Shown piece by piece: positions 9,351 to 22,046 of a stretch of DNA of 64,000 nt. The notes below the pieces were generated by a model. It did no database searches, was not told the origin of the DNA, and was given only the letters and a program-made list of their open reading frames with translations. The DNA comes from Zygnema cylindricum (Eukaryota > Streptophyta > Zygnematophyceae > Zygnematales > Zygnemataceae), in the NCBI GenBank assembly GCA_037447655.1, contig JBBHKE010002616.1, positions 44,925-108,924 of the forward strand. The letters run 5' to 3'. Position 1 is the stretch's first letter. Each line of letters begins with the position of its first letter. The position numbers and the translations under genes are program-made.

Positions 9351-10280
9351 CTTTGATTTGGATCAAAAAAATGTTGAATGAATTAAAACACTATATTTGT
9401 AAAAGAAGCACGATACACCACAATACGTTACAGGGCACAGCGGAAAACACCAAGGATCTTCCCGTAGCAACAACACGAATACACATAACTTGTTGTTTTT
9501 GAAATGTTAGTTTCGTACTTACGCCACATTTTGTGCGCACGCGACGGTTCGTGCGTAGATTATTACCGGAAATATTGTGGTGGTACAAATGGAGGTTCGA
9601 ATGGATTTGTGGATTGGGGGAGTAATTGTACAATTGAAGTTAAAGGATTGTATTTTGAAAATGTGGTATCAAGTGGACCGTACGTATGTGATGTCGGTTC
9701 ATGACGTGGTTTCGTCCTCAAGTGACTAATCAAGTTGATACTCAGTACGAGGATTTTACGGAAGCGTCGATGTAAATATTTGATTGAACATTGATGTGTC
9801 TTTTTGTGAATTAATTATTAGTGTAGATTTACTCACTTTGACATACCTTGAAGTATTCAGGTATACCGACATTAATAGAGGTAGCTGGTAGATAGCGTAC
9901 CGCTGATATGCCTCCGTACATTCAGCAGTAAGCTCTTGTATATATTTGTAGGACTTCGTCATTTTAGGACATAGGAACTTTTTGGACCAAAAACTGTTTA
10001 TGGTTATTTTTGGTAATTTTATCTGAGGATTACTCTCAGATTTGATAGCCGAATTATCTGAAATTCTGCAAGTTTGTTCCTATTTATATTTTTTAATATT
10101 GTCACAGAATTTCAGGTCTATTGTGTGCCTGGTCTGCGTTTTACTTCATTGTGAAGTTAGCCTGTCTGATCAAAGTTCTGGCAGACTGTTTTTCTGCAAC
10201 TTTGACTAGATGATGTGATCAATCTGTTTATTATTTTTGTCTGAAACTCTGTGAGGTCATTTTATATCCTAGATATTATC
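9351..10280. other. No gene recognised
   Basis: AT-rich sequence with only short open frames (the longest are 66-80 codons near 9391-9704) and no recognisable domains. From 10020 to 10260 it has many short TCTGA/TCTGT words. It may include ancient LTR sequence of the copia fragment to the left. Confidence 0.4.
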
Positions 10281-10825
10281 TGTAAATGTAGTTTCAGCTT
10301 GTTTTGTTAATTCTGTTGAATTCTGTGTGTATCCAAAGTACGCTGTTTTTAGGGTAGTCTGTGGTGCTTCCTAGGGTGAATCCATGGCTAGAAATGGCTA
10401 AAGACAACATAACTCACAGAAAAAGATTGAGCTTTATTACTTGAGAGAGAGTACAAGGTTGCGCTAGCTGTGTAGATCTACTTCCGGTGTCCCATTCACT
10501 AGGTCTACTCGCCTATTTAAACTAGCCAACTGCTAGTCAACCAAGTACTATACAGCTGTACACGTGGACCTTCGCGGCCAACCAAGATCTATCCAAAACT
10601 TCCTTCTAGAACTATACAGTTCCATCTACATTCTGCGGCGTTGCTATGCTGCGCTGCTGCGCTACTGAGTTGCTATGTTGCGCTGCTACGCTACTAAGTT
10701 GCTATGCTGCGCTGATCTAGAATCGCAGCTGCGCTGCTCTAGAATCGCAACTGTTTTGCTCTGAAATCGCAACTTTAGCAGCCTCGCCCCAGACACTAAG
10801 AACCCATTTCTGTAACCCTGTTACA
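10281..10825 (-). repeat. Probable 3' LTR of the chromovirus
   Basis: On the minus strand the stretch starts TGTAACAGGG and ends CATTTACA, satisfying TG...CA. It contains a TATA-like TTTAAATAGGCG near 10505 and AATAAA near 10432, in the right order for promoter and polyadenylation. It also holds a set of imperfect GTTGCTATGCTGCGCTG-type repeats (10635-10765). With no second LTR to compare and no duplication to check, the ends are tentative. Confidence 0.4.
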
Positions 10826-10870
10826 GTGCCTCTCACTAAGGGTTCAGCGTCGCGCTGAACTTTGATTGAC

Positions 10871-12145
10871 TCAGGGAAACTGCAATTGCCGGAGTATGTC
10901 ATATGTTTCCTCGCGATACTCTTCGAACTCCTGGCGAAGAGCGTCTAGTTGATGTTGGAGCTGTTCACATCGGGTCTCCAGTAACGCGATGTGATGGTCT
11001 GCAGCTGCCAACCGCCTCCGAGTGATGCGTTCCCGAACCTGATTTTCCCATTCCTCAACCTTGGGTATTTTGGGTTGCTGCGGAACGTCTGCCGAAGCAG
11101 GCTCCTCGAGTGCCGGAATCCTGGGTTCTTCGGGTTCAGTTACTGGGGGAACTTCCTCTGGTTCCTCGTCCGCCGGTTCCCACCGAGGTACCTTCCGTAA
11201 TTTGAAGGACACGTGTTTCCTTGCAGCTCGGGCCCGCAGCAGAGAATTCCTTCAAGCCAGCTTGAGTACTCGCACCTCAGGGGTGACCTCCGCTCGAGAG
11301 ATGATGTCGTGGAGGCGGACATCCCACAGGTGATAATGGCGGAGTAACCCGAGAACATCAATCCTGTACCTGTAGTTGTCCTCTACCACTTCCACGAACG
11401 GTAAGGTGTGAGGATTCAGCTGCACATAGCCTTTATGATTATTCCCCAAGTCCTTGGTCCGCATGAAATTCCATGCTGGGTGTGACGGAACCTCGACAGG
11501 GATACAGATAGGATCTCCAGGCTTCCCTATACGCCATTCCTCGGGCCACTCCGAGGGGTTCCAATAAAACCTTTTGGCGAAGCTATAGGCGAGGTCCGGA
11601 TGCTAGGGTTCGACCAGTAGTGGGAAGAGGTAGTCGGGAATTTCCTCTCCCTGTTCACTCTCCTCTTCCGAATCTCTTCGGTTTTCGCGCAAGAGAAACA
11701 CATCTTCACCACTGGAGTATTGTTCCTCTGCCTTCCTCTCCGCGCTTTCAGACGACTGCTCGTCCGCGGTGCTCTCCTTGTTCGGGTCCCGCATTACCTC
11801 TAGATCTGAGGCGCGCTCCTCAATTGGCGGAGGCGTTGGTTCGCGTTCCGGTTCCTCCGCCTTCGACAACTCATGGTCCGCTTGAAATTCCTGATAACCT
11901 TCCCGAGTTGGGGTGTATTCAGGGTCCTGTGAGTTTTCTGACCCCTCTCCTCCACTGGTCTCTGCCAGTCCTACCTCGCTACTGGCGCTTTTCTCTGGTT
12001 TCGGCTCCACTTCTACTTCTCTTCGCCTGCTTGCTTCCACCATGGCCTCCACCGCCCTTAACAATCTCTCGGGACGGTTCGGGTCTCCTTGTCCCACTCG
12101 TACCAGTCTCCTCCTTTTCAGTGGTGGAGAGGACGTTGACGCCAT
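10871..12145 (-). pseudogene. Extra ORF downstream of chromovirus integrase: acidic, coiled-coil protein
   Basis: One frame stays open from the ATG at 12145 (MASTSSPPLKRRRLVRVG) to 10871, except for two TAG stops at 11603 and 11252. About 425 codons are in phase. The product has a basic N-terminus, a long Glu/Ser/Pro-rich middle, a more ordered segment (YVQLNPHTLPFVEVVEDNYR) and a C-terminal heptad-like helix ending LRQLQFP. No membrane segment or signal peptide is visible, so it does not look like an envelope protein. It lies 217 bp past the pol stop and before the LTR, a position where some plant gypsy elements carry extra ORFs. I do not recognise the family. It could be host sequence captured by the element, or a displaced gag-like protein. 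Confidence 0.6.
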
Positions 12146-12361
12146 AGATACTGTTGAACCAGACAATTCCGGTAGCTCCAGAAGCGAAGGTAAACTGATT
12201 GTGCAGAGAGAAACAATTTTCAAGCTGCCGAGACTAGGTTGGTTGTGAGGACAAATGACGGCTGTATTCCCGCGGGTTGAGGGTTTCATTTTTGGGCTGT
12301 GCGAAGTGTCGCAGCGTGCGAGGGTATTGCAGCATCCAACATTTAAAAAACTGTGCTGCTG

Positions 12362-15300
12362 CTACGAAACTGAGGGTTTGTCGTCACCTACATAGTGAAA
12401 CACAATTGCGCCGTTGCGCTTTCCTGTCACCGCAGCGGTGGTGCTGCGATCCTCTGACGTCATCGTGACCATGTTGCGCTGCGGTGGCTGCGCTGCTACG
12501 CCGCTGCGGTGTGGTAACATCGCCGCTGCGGTCCTTTGCCTCGTCCCCAATATGATTGCGATGGTTGCGCCACTGCGATTCGCCCCTTTGTTGTGGCCGC
12601 TGCGATTGCCCCTCCGGTAAAGCTGAGTGTCCTCACTCCGCTGAAACCGGCGCAGCAACTCCGGGGAATGAAGATCCTTCTCGTCCACCCAAGAGTCGTC
12701 CTCGGCACCGTAACCCTTCCAACCCACCAAGTATTGGGTGGAGTTGGGATTCCGAGAGTGACGTGACTGAAGGATCTCTTCCACCTCATACTCGTCTGAG
12801 GTTCCTCGAACGGGTGGTAAAGGAGTATGCCGTCGTCGATTAGGGAACATTGAATCAGGATCGCGGAATGGTTTAAGAAGGGAAACATGGAAGACATTGT
12901 GGATATGCCAGTCCGTCGGGATATCCAACTTGTACGCTACGACGCCCACACGGGAAAGAATTGTGAATGGGCGCGTGAACTTTGGTGCCAACTTCTTAGA
13001 GAGGGCACCCGACAAGGAGAGGTTTGCCATATTAAGGCGAACCTTGTCCCCCACGCGAAAGACGGTGTCCTTTCGGTGAGCGTCGGCCTGCGACTTTTGA
13101 CGATCTTTTGCCATTTGGAGCGCCTTGGCCGCCTTTTCCAGGTTTTCTTGCAAAATTTTGGCAAAGTCCAGAGCAACCGGTGTGTGGCAGTCCGCCACCA
13201 ATAAGTTTTGGGGAAGAGTGGGTTGTCGTCGATTGAGGGAGAATGGCGTAGCATTTGTGGACGAGTGCACTGCACTGTTGTATGCTACCTCGATTGCTGT
13301 TAAATGGTCCACCCAATCCGTTTGGTGCACTAAGACATAAGCCCGCAATGCTTCCTCCAAAGTTCGATTCACCCTTTCAGTTTGACCATCAGTTTGAGGG
13401 TGGTAGGCTGTGGACATGGCCAGCTGCGTTCCGCATTACGCAAATAGATTTTGCCAAAAATGGCTCACGAATTTTCGATAGCGGTCGCTGACGATCCTTT
13501 TCGGAAGACCGTGATGGCAGAATATTTCCCGAAAGAATAAGTCAGCAATATCTCGTGCAGTAGCTGTACTGGTCGTGGGTAGAAAATGTGCCATTTTCGT
13601 CAGGTAATCCACGACGACGAAGATTGAGTCGTAGCCCTCTTTCGTCCGGGGAAGGGCCACGATGAAATCCATCGAGATCGCCTCCCAAGGAACAGATGGT
13701 ATTGGGAGGGGGTGTAACAAGCCTTGTTGCCCTGAATCTGATTTGTTTCTATTACACGAGTCACACGTCCGGACATATTCTGCAATGTCTCGAGTCATGT
13801 TTGGCCAGTAATACGCCTCAGCGACACGTGCGGTTGTTTTATCCCGCCCAAAATGTCCACTGAGCGGCTGGTCGTGACTCATTTGAAGAATCGTGTGACG
13901 AAGTGCTGTATTTGTTGGCACATAAAGCCGTGTTGTCTTACTCGGCGTGTACCGCCACATACCATTGGCGGTTCGAACGAGTAGGTTCCGTTTGATGAGT
14001 TCCTTTTGTGAATCATCGTCGCCGTAGGCGGCCTTTATCCGACTTAACCACTGTTCATCCACTTGCACCGTACTGGTGACTGCGCTGAGCTTTGGATCTT
14101 GCGCTGCGGTCGACGCTGCGCTTGTCTCTTTCACAAAGTCTTCATTTCCCTACTGCGGTGCTGGCGGTCGTTGCTCCGCTGCCGGCGCAGTGACGTCAGG
14201 TCTTCTTGACAGCACATCCGCCGGGTTCGTCTTGCCCTGCTTATATTGTATAACAAGTTCCGGACCGAAGGTTTGCAGGAATGTCATCTAGCGCACTTGT
14301 TTCTTAGACAACTTCGGCCGGGTTTGGAGATATAGTAAGGCGTGGTGATCCGTGATAACCGTGATCCGTTTCCCCTGAACGTAACACTTCCAAACCTCCA
14401 GCGCATTGATAATAGCCATTGTCTCCTTCTCATGGGTGGCCCATTTCAACTCCGCTGCCTTTAGTTTGCGACTGTCGTAGGCGATGGGTTGGAGGCCTTT
14501 TCCTTGATCCTGCATAAGGATTGCTCCAATAGCCATATCGCTAGCGTCGGTAATTATCGTCCATGGTAAGTCCGAATCGGGAACAACTAACACAGGGGCG
14601 GTAACCAACCGCTCCTTTAGCGTGTTAAAGGCTGCCCCTTGCGCCGCTTCCCAATTATAGGGCGCATCATTCTTGAGCAATTCCGTGAGCGGTGCAGCCA
14701 TTTTTGCGAAACCTTCAACAAAACAACGACAATAGGAGCATAGTCCTAGAAAGCTATGTAACTCCGTGATATTTGCCAGCTGCGGCCACTCCTTAACGGC
14801 CTTTGTCTTGTTTGGGTCCACTGCGATTCCGTCTCGGCTCACCACATGGTCTAAAAAATCAATTTTCTCCTTGAAGAAGTCACATTTACTTCTTTTTGCG
14901 TATAATTTATGCTCCCGAAGAACTTGTAGGACCGTCCGTAAATGCTTTATATGTTTTTCCTCCGTTCGGCTATACACCAATATGTCATCTAAGAAGACGA
15001 TCACAAACGCGTCCAGATATTGCCGAAAGATGGAATTCATTAAATGCATAAAGGTCGCCGATGCGTTAGTCAACCGGAACGGCATTACCCGAAACTGGAA
15101 ATGACCCTATCGAGTCCTGAACGCCGTCTTCTCCACATCATCCTCGGCAACTCTGATCTGGTGGTAGCCGCTCCGCAAGTCTATTTTCGAAAAATACTTG
15201 GCACCTCGAAGTCGATCCAACAATTCGTCAATCCTCGGCAGGTGTTACAAATTCTTCACCGCTAGTTTGTTCAGCGCTCGGTAGTCTACACACATACGGA

Positions 15301-15798
15301 AACCTCCATCTCTCTTGTTCACAAAGAGAACGGGGGCTCCATACGGTGACATGCTTGGTTCGATTGCCTCGGCTTCGACCAACTCCGCAAGTTGCTTTTT
15401 GAGTTCGTCCAATTCGGTGTAGCTCATCTTGTACATCCGATTAGCCGGGGGTACCGCTCTAGGAACAAGCTCTATCCTATGGTTTACTTCGCGCTTCGGA
15501 GGTAATCCTTCGAGGATCTTCGGGGGAAATACATCTGCGTACTCCTCGAGAAGTTTTGTCATTACTTCCGGGGCCTCATCGGAAGTCTTTCCAATGTCGT
15601 CACTTTCTTTGGAGTCGAAGTCGGGGTCCTTCTTCTTCCATTCTTCCAAAATCTCCTCCTTCGCCTCCTCCTTTGGCTGGACGACCGCCATACCAATCGT
15701 TTCCCCTTCTTGAGTGCCCTCTTAAGCTGCAAGGCCGAAAGCAGGCGTCCTTCTTCCGCTCCCTTACCAGCCGCTCCCGCTTTTACCTCGAACTCTTC
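12362..15798 (-). pseudogene. pol of the chromovirus (RT, RNase H, integrase, chromodomain)
   Basis: Reading from 15798 down: RT entry [33 protein letters not shown] near 15180 with a catalytic Asp; [11 protein letters not shown] near 14990; RNase H with [12 protein letters not shown] and [13 protein letters not shown]; integrase zinc region YYWPNM then CDSCNRNK; core MDFIVALP and IVSDRYRKF; then TAYHPQTDGQTERVNRT; chromodomain with QYLVGWKGYGAEDDSW near 12700. A low-complexity Arg/Ser/Gly/Ala tail follows. Breaks: a frame change near 15710, stops at about 15245, 15113 (Tyr to stop), 14288 (Trp to stop) and 13436. Chromodomains steer integration to marked chromatin in this group. It is non-functional here. 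Confidence 0.88.
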
Positions 15799-15808
15799 NN
15801 NNNNNNNN
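15799..15808. other. Assembly gap (10 N)
   Basis: Ten N bases. The flanking sequence on the left is chromovirus pol. On the right there are about 140 bp of unassigned sequence before copia B. The real distance across the gap is unknown, so the missing 3' end of B and the 5' end of the chromovirus may be assembly losses. Confidence 0.98.
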
Positions 15809-15945
15809 GCCTCTCTAAACTCGCTCTTCGTCCGACGGAAACAACTGAATGAGATAAATAAAAAGGTTATGTCTGGATCTTTTATGTATTTAAAGTTGTC
15901 TTGTCTTCAAGTACGTCTGATAAGGAAAGTACGTTCATCACCCTT

Positions 15946-18900
15946 CAGATTGACTCTCTTAGCTGCCTCCCAATCCCTCTTAGTGGGAGCATTTAGACTT
16001 CTACTCAGCACTCCTACAGCTGCAGCTAAATCCGGCCGGGTACAATTCATAAAATAGATTAGACTTCCCACTACTTGCATGAAAGGAATAGTCTGCATGA
16101 ACTTCTGTTCTGTTGAAATTTATGTATTTTCTAGGTCTGTATTGGAAAAATAAATAGAGTAAGTCAACAAAGGCAGCCTGCTTCTCGCTCAAATCTCTCC
16201 GGTCCCCATACTTGTTGCAGTCACTGAAGACCAGAGAGAGAGCTAGAGCCATGGCTGTCTAAAGACGATAGGCTAATCGTAGTTTGTACCAAAATGAAGT
16301 TACCGAAATCAGGATTTGATCTTGGTACCTACCTTTGTATAACAACCATTAATTTACGCCTATAGCTTAGAGTCAACGATGGCATAAATGGGGTACAATA
16401 GGTATTGATAAGTGTAGAAGTAGAGAGTTCAAACAAACTAACAAATAACCAAAAACTGCTCTTGACCAGATTTGAATCATGGTCTGTAGTAATATTTGTC
16501 GAGTTAAGCCTTAACTAATAAGGCGTTGACGAAACGATACACGTTACGCGTTTCAAAGATATATAAACGTTAACGCAACAGCTAATTAACGGCAGACTAA
16601 CGAAAAGGAGCAATTCATGCATGTACGCCAATCTGAACCGTGTAAAATATGTTTTGATCGGACGGCCGCCATTGTAGCCGCCACGCGAAGTGAGCTTTTG
16701 GCGGCATTTGGAGATAGGGTCACTCGGTGCCACGTGGCGCCACATTATTTGATACCGGAGAAGATGGGAGGAGGAACCATGGCTCCCGATTTCACAAGTG
16801 TCACCTTGAAGACCATGTCGTACAATGGCCGTACAATAAGTACATCTCCTATTGTACCTTCTTGTACTATATAGTGTTCCTATTGGACTAGGGTTTAGTA
16901 GTAGGTAGTCGTGAGTAGGCAGACCAAGACTTAGTGATATTTAGGTACCTCTCTCTAAGAGAGCTTGTAACTATAAAGGTCATCTTTGACCAGCCATAAC
17001 TTAATGCTCGGGTGAGCAAATTCAGTGATTATTTTTGCTGCGGACTCAAGGGAGTCTAGGCTACACATAGGTGTAGTCGGTCAGAGGTTTTTGCGTGTCA
17101 GGGTGGCACTTATTAAATGGGAAATTCAAAGTGGGGAATATTGTCCAAAACACATATTCAAGCTTTGCATTATGTGGTGGAACTGAGCACACACAAGGTC
17201 TTATCTTCACAAGGATGAAGTTGTATTTGGGTTTTGATAATCAAGGGATCATTCATTTGGGTTTATATCAACTTGGAGTCGGCACTATCTAGAGTAACTT
17301 CTTTTGGATATGCGAATTCTGTGGGCAATGGAGCCCATAGAATTTCATGTTCTTCAAGAGATAATTCCTCGTCTAAGACTATGACTCCTTCTTCCTCACT
17401 TCCCTTTTTCAACTCCATTGGAGTTGTACAACTATTAGCTTTATCCATTTGTAATTTTTCAAGCATGTCCCCTATTGCTTTCTTTTGAGTCAATCTTATA
17501 ATTTTTCTTTTTCGGTCTCTCTCTACTTGAATTCCCAAAATATATTTTGCTTCCCCAATATCTTTCATTTCAAATCTCCCCTTAAGATCAGTTTTCAGTT
17601 CATTTATTTTTTCCATTGATTTACTTTAAACAAGCAAATCATCAACATAAATCGCAACAGATATAAATCTTTCCTCATCTTCGAAAACATAGATTGAGTG
17701 ATCTGAGTTGATCCGGATATATCCCAGACCGGTAAGAAATTCATCAAGCTTCTTATTCCACTGTTGAGGCTGCTGTTTCAAACCATAAAGAGATTTAATC
17801 AGCCGGCATACCTTACTCTCCTCTCCTTCCTCCACAAACCCTTTGGGTTGTCTCATGAAGATCTCCTCTTCCAATTCTCCATGCAAAATAGTTGTCTTGA
17901 TGTCCATCTGGTGCACTTCCATGTCTTCCGTTGCTGCCAGGCTGAGAAGTATGCGGACGGAGGGAAATCTGACCACTGGGGCAAAGGTTTCCTCGTAGTC
18001 AATTCCCTCATTTTGTGTAAATCCCTTTGCCACTAATCAGGCCTTGTAGCGCTCAATTATGTTATCTGGGTTCAATTTTAATTTGAAAACCCACTTACAA
18101 CCGATTGGTTTTTGGTTAGGTGGACAATCCACCAGCTCCCAGGTATCGGCTGCCATAATTGAGGCCATCTCCTCATTGATGGCTGTCTTCCACCGGTTTC
18201 TTTCTGGACAGGTCATCGCCTCTCCATAAGTCTGAGGTTCTTCTTGATGAGATAGTTTTGTTACCTTGTTATTAACTTGTTTTTCTTGCAATCTTTTGCT
18301 ACTTCTCCTCCCCCGCTCAAAATCTGAGGCTAGAATAGATGGTTCTCGTGGATTCTTTCGAACAATCTCGGCTTCTCCCCTATCCCTTGATTCCGAATCA
18401 ATTACCACCACGTCTTCCGCTTCGGGTAAGGTTGTCACTGAAGTTTCCACAGCCGAGTCGTTTTCGGTCTGATTTGTATCTGCAAGAATGTCAACTTCTC
18501 TAAAACTTGGATAGTTAGGAAGCTCAAAGTCATCGGAATTTTCTGACTCAAATCTGATTTTTACTGACTTTGTATATTTGAAGGGATCCACATACTTTCT
18601 TCATCCATAACTACTAGATGTTTTACTAAGATTATATCTTCCCTTTTTAGATCATAAACTCTATATCCTTTAACATCCTCATCATATCCTAATAAGTATC
18701 CCGGTTTTCCTTTAGGATCTAGCTTCCAATTAGACCGATCTGTATCTAGACTGAATACTTGACTGCCGAAAACCTTTAAGTGAGATATGTCTGGTTTCCG
18801 GCCTGTCCATCTCTCATAAGGTGTTTGATCTTTTATAGCTGAAGTAAGAACTCTATTTTTGAGGTAATTAGCATAGTTCATTGCTTCTGCCCAAAACCTT

Positions 18901-20977
18901 TTTCTTATCTTCTTATTTGAAGACATACTTTTAGCACTATCACTTAGTGTTCTATTTAACCTTTCAGCTACCCTATTCTGTTCCGGGTTTTCTGGAATTG
19001 TCTTTTGGTGTTGGACCCCATCTTCCCTCACAAAATCCTCAAACTGGTTAGAAGTTTACTCTCCACCATTGTCACTCCTTATTCCCTTGATTAGAGTTTC
19101 ATGGAGTTTTTCGCTCCATGCTTTATATTGTCTAAAACAATCCTGAGCTTCAGACTTGTTTTTCAAAAAAATACACTCGGGAATATCGAGAACAATCATC
19201 AGTGATAGTCATCATAAATCTCTTCCCCCCCGGTAAGGGCACTTTAGCCGGTCCCCAAATATCTGTGTGTACTAGATCTAGAATTTTTTCTCCCTTATAG
19301 GTGGTTGTTTTAGAAAATGGTAATCTGTGTGCTTTACCTTGAGCACATCCACTACAATCACTTATATTATCACTCTCACTGAACTAAATCCCTTCCACTA
19401 CTCCCATCTTTTTCATCTCTCTTAACTTATCTAGATTTACATGCCCAAGCCTCTTATGCCACATCATAATATCATGAACACCAGCATAATAAAGTTTCTT
19501 TGTTTCATTACTTAAAATCAGCCTAAACATCCCATGGCTACCTTTCTCAGCAATGAAATAGACATCCTCCTCAAACCTAGCAGTAAAGACTCATTCCCTA
19601 GTGCTAGTAAAAAAACCCTTATCATCTAATACGGATGTAGAGATGAGGTTTTTGTTCAGCTCCGGAATAAACAATACATCGGAGAATGTTACTATGGATT
19701 CCTTTCCTTCAACTAACAGTTTCAAATCTACCGATCCTACAATAGTAGTGGTGACTATCCTCCCATCCCCGTACTCTATCTCTACGGTGGGAATATTTCT
19801 TATCTTAGTGAACAGGTGTTTATCCTTACACATATGCATGGAGGCACCTCAATCTATAATCCAACCTGCTTCACCTTTCAATCCACCGTAAGCACATTTC
19901 TGCCTACGTGGAATTTCGACCTCGTTTTTCACCTCCTACTCCTCATCCAAAAGGAGCTCATCGTCCTCGTCCTCGGATTCCGCCTCATATACCTGTGTCA
20001 CAAGGGCGTTTTTCTTTCGGCTCGAGATACCACCGGTCTGCCCCTTGCTTTACCGAAGCTCGGTTAGCTTAGTGCAGTCTGCCATATAGTTCCCCCGGTT
20101 TCTTGCAAAAATGACATAAACCTTTGGGAGCCCTTGGCCCGAACTCGTCGGCCTGATTTTTCTTCTCCCTTCTCCCATAGTTTACGACCGATTTTTGGGA
20201 ATCCTTGTTCCTCCAATCGGTGGAATTTGCCAAGGCTTGGCCACTCTTTCCTCCCCTTTAGATCTTAATTGTATTCTCCCGAACGAGAATCATCCCTGCC
20301 ACTGAGTTCCATATCCACCTTGAGTCTGGCAAGTCCTGCACACGGTTGACTATGTTTTCGAACTCATCGGGTAACTTCATCATTAAACAGTTAACCTTTT
20401 CTTTTTCACTAAAATCTTTTCCCGTACTCTCTAGTGTAGCAAGCTCATTGCAAAAATCCAACATCTTCCCCCCTTTGTATACATATGCCTTAACATTCTG
20501 ATCAGCCAACTGTTGTTGCTGAATTGTACCACTTCGGTACATCTCTATGAGAGCCATCCATAGATCAGATGCCCTTTCTACTTGCAAATGAGGACATGCA
20601 AGTCTTTGAGTAAGATGGCGTAGGATGAAGTGCTTTGCCGCCATATTGTTGAAATCCCAGGTTTGAGTATCATTCTCCTCGTTCCTCGGAATAGGTGACA
20701 TGAATGCTGAGCCAGTTGCTATTGGTGTGGTCGTCTCCTTCTCGGCTCCTTTGTCCACCACCTCTCTTTCCTTTGTCTCCTCCGTTGAAGATGGACCTGC
20801 TTTCTTTGTGAATCTCTTTCCTTCAAACCCTGGAGGAATTCCAAGACTTGATTGACGCCCCAATCGTCCACTCACTATCCCCCAAAACCTTTTTTCACAT
20901 AGAGCTCTTATCATCATACTTTCCCAATATATGAAGCCTGTTCCATTAAAGATTGGTACCTTAGAGGGTGGGCCCAT
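15946..20977 (-). pseudogene. gag-pol of copia element B
   Basis: Gag begins MGPPSKVPIFNGTG at 20977. A zinc-knuckle region near 20080-20120 is out of frame. In protease the DSGAS motif reads D-stop-GAS near 19845. Integrase (NPEQNRVAERLN region near 18980), RT (EVHQMDIKT near 17900, YVDDLLV near 17630-17660) and the start of RNase H (15947-16100) follow. The solo LTR separates the last parts. Many stops and frame changes. It is closely similar to elements A and E throughout. Confidence 0.85.
16111..17347 (+). repeat. Solo LTR of copia family 2, with TSD TGTTC
   Basis: It starts TGTTGAAATTTATG and ends ATAGAATTTCA. TGTTC flanks it at 16106-16110 and 17348-17352, and joining the flanks restores the reading of element B. 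No internal sequence is left, so it arose by recombination between two LTRs. It is 1237 bp. It shares its 3' end with the LTR of element C. It contains the U3 hairpin near 16185-16245, the T-arm-like site at 16310-16325 with a second weaker version near 16470-16490, TATAAA near 16973, and leader hairpins from about 17000. Confidence 0.93.
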
Positions 20978-20980
20978 AAC
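20966..20980 (-). promoter_or_regulatory. Primer-binding site of element B, overlapping gag ATG
   Basis: The minus strand reads GTTATGGGCCCACCC directly after the LTR, matching the anticodon-arm primer site of A, F and H except for loss of the first G. The ATG (20977-20975) opens gag. Confidence 0.7.
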
Positions 20981-20981
20981 T

Positions 20982-22046
20982 TAAACTTTGAGACCTCCAT
21001 AAGTCCTCAAAGTGGACAGCTTCCAAGAAGCCTCTAGGATAACCCTGACCCCTTTGTGTTTTAGCAAGAACAACTGCCACCCTGGCAGACAAAAACTTTG
21101 ACCAACTTCACTCCTGTAAAGGCAAGACTCCCTTGAGTCAATAGCAAAAAAAATCTCTGAATTTGCTCCCCTGAGCAGTAAGTTATGGAGGGTCAAAGTT
21201 GACCTTTTGTACAGAAGCTCTCTGAAAGAGAGGGTCCTACCTCCTAATTTTTCTAAGTCCTATCTCTCTCACAAACTCTATCTACTAATGTACGGAGCCA
21301 ATCAAATTACACTTCCGTACACAAAAGTACAGCAACCGGTGTACTTTCTGTACGAACATTGTAGGACATGCCCTAAACGTCGACACGAGGTATATCCGGA
21401 TTCGCTCCCTTAATCCTCAAAGATGCTGCGATCCAATGTCAGTCCGCCACGTGTCATCCGATGTGGCGATGACCATAAACCGCCGAGAATCTTTTGCGCG
21501 ATCTCGGCTTTCTTCCCGGTCATCCGATTAAATGCAGATTTCAATCGGAGCCGTCAAAAATACATGCGCATTATTTATTTCGTAAAAGAAACAAAATGCG
21601 CGGTATTCGTTTCTTATCCGTACCGTAATCCGTACTTTTACATTACTGGATCTATGTCTTGCGTAAAACTATTTCAGTTAAATGAACTATCCTACGTATA
21701 AATGTTTAATTAATTATCAAACCCTATAGTACGTAACACTATCTCTAGAGTTAACGGTTAAAGCTACCGGCTACCGGCTGATTACCGGCCGGCAGGTTGC
21801 ACGTTGAAATCCTGGAGGTGGCACATATATTTTAGTAAATATATCCTTAATTATAAATAAACTAATATTTATATCCTGAAACCTCTAGATAGCCTAGGAG
21901 CCATGTCTCTAGCTTCCTCTCCAATTTCTCAGTGACTGCGACAAGTTTGAGAGTTGGAGAGAGAAGTTAGAGGTAGACTGCCTCACCTTCTTTCTATGTT
22001 TCTATTCAGACCTAGAAAATACTTTAAAAGACCATTAATTTCTACA
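20982..22046 (-). repeat. 5' LTR of element B, family 1
   Basis: On the minus strand it begins TGTAGAAATTAATGG at 22046 and ends near CAAAGTTTAA at 20982, where the expected terminal CA has mutated. It is about 1065 bp and is similar to the LTRs of A and E along its length. Its T-arm-like site near 21800 is degraded. Confidence 0.85.

Larger units (their letters stand above)
10281..15845 (-). mobile_element. Decayed Ty3/gypsy chromovirus with extra 3' ORF, 5' part missing
   Basis: The minus strand carries, in order, the end of protease/linker, RT, RNase H, integrase with a terminal chromodomain, a separate reading frame, and a probable 3' LTR. RT-RNase H-integrase order plus chromodomain identifies a chromovirus. 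Gag, most of protease and the 5' LTR are absent; the N gap at 15799-15808 and copia B lie on that side. The exact left and right limits are estimates. Confidence 0.8.
15946..22046 (-). mobile_element. Ty1/copia element B, 3' end missing, interrupted by a solo LTR
   Basis: A 5' LTR (20982-22046), primer site and gag-pol are all on the minus strand. Coding similarity ends abruptly at about 15947 within the RT-RNase H region, after WEAAKRV. The rest of RNase H and the 3' LTR are absent, so no target duplication can be checked. A complete solo LTR with its own duplication sits in it at 16111-17347. B itself lies against gag of element C, which suggests it inserted into C. Confidence 0.85.

Noticed and set aside
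10871-12145. Envelope gene of the gypsy element
   Set aside because: No signal peptide, no transmembrane segment and no cleavage-site or fusion-peptide features are visible.
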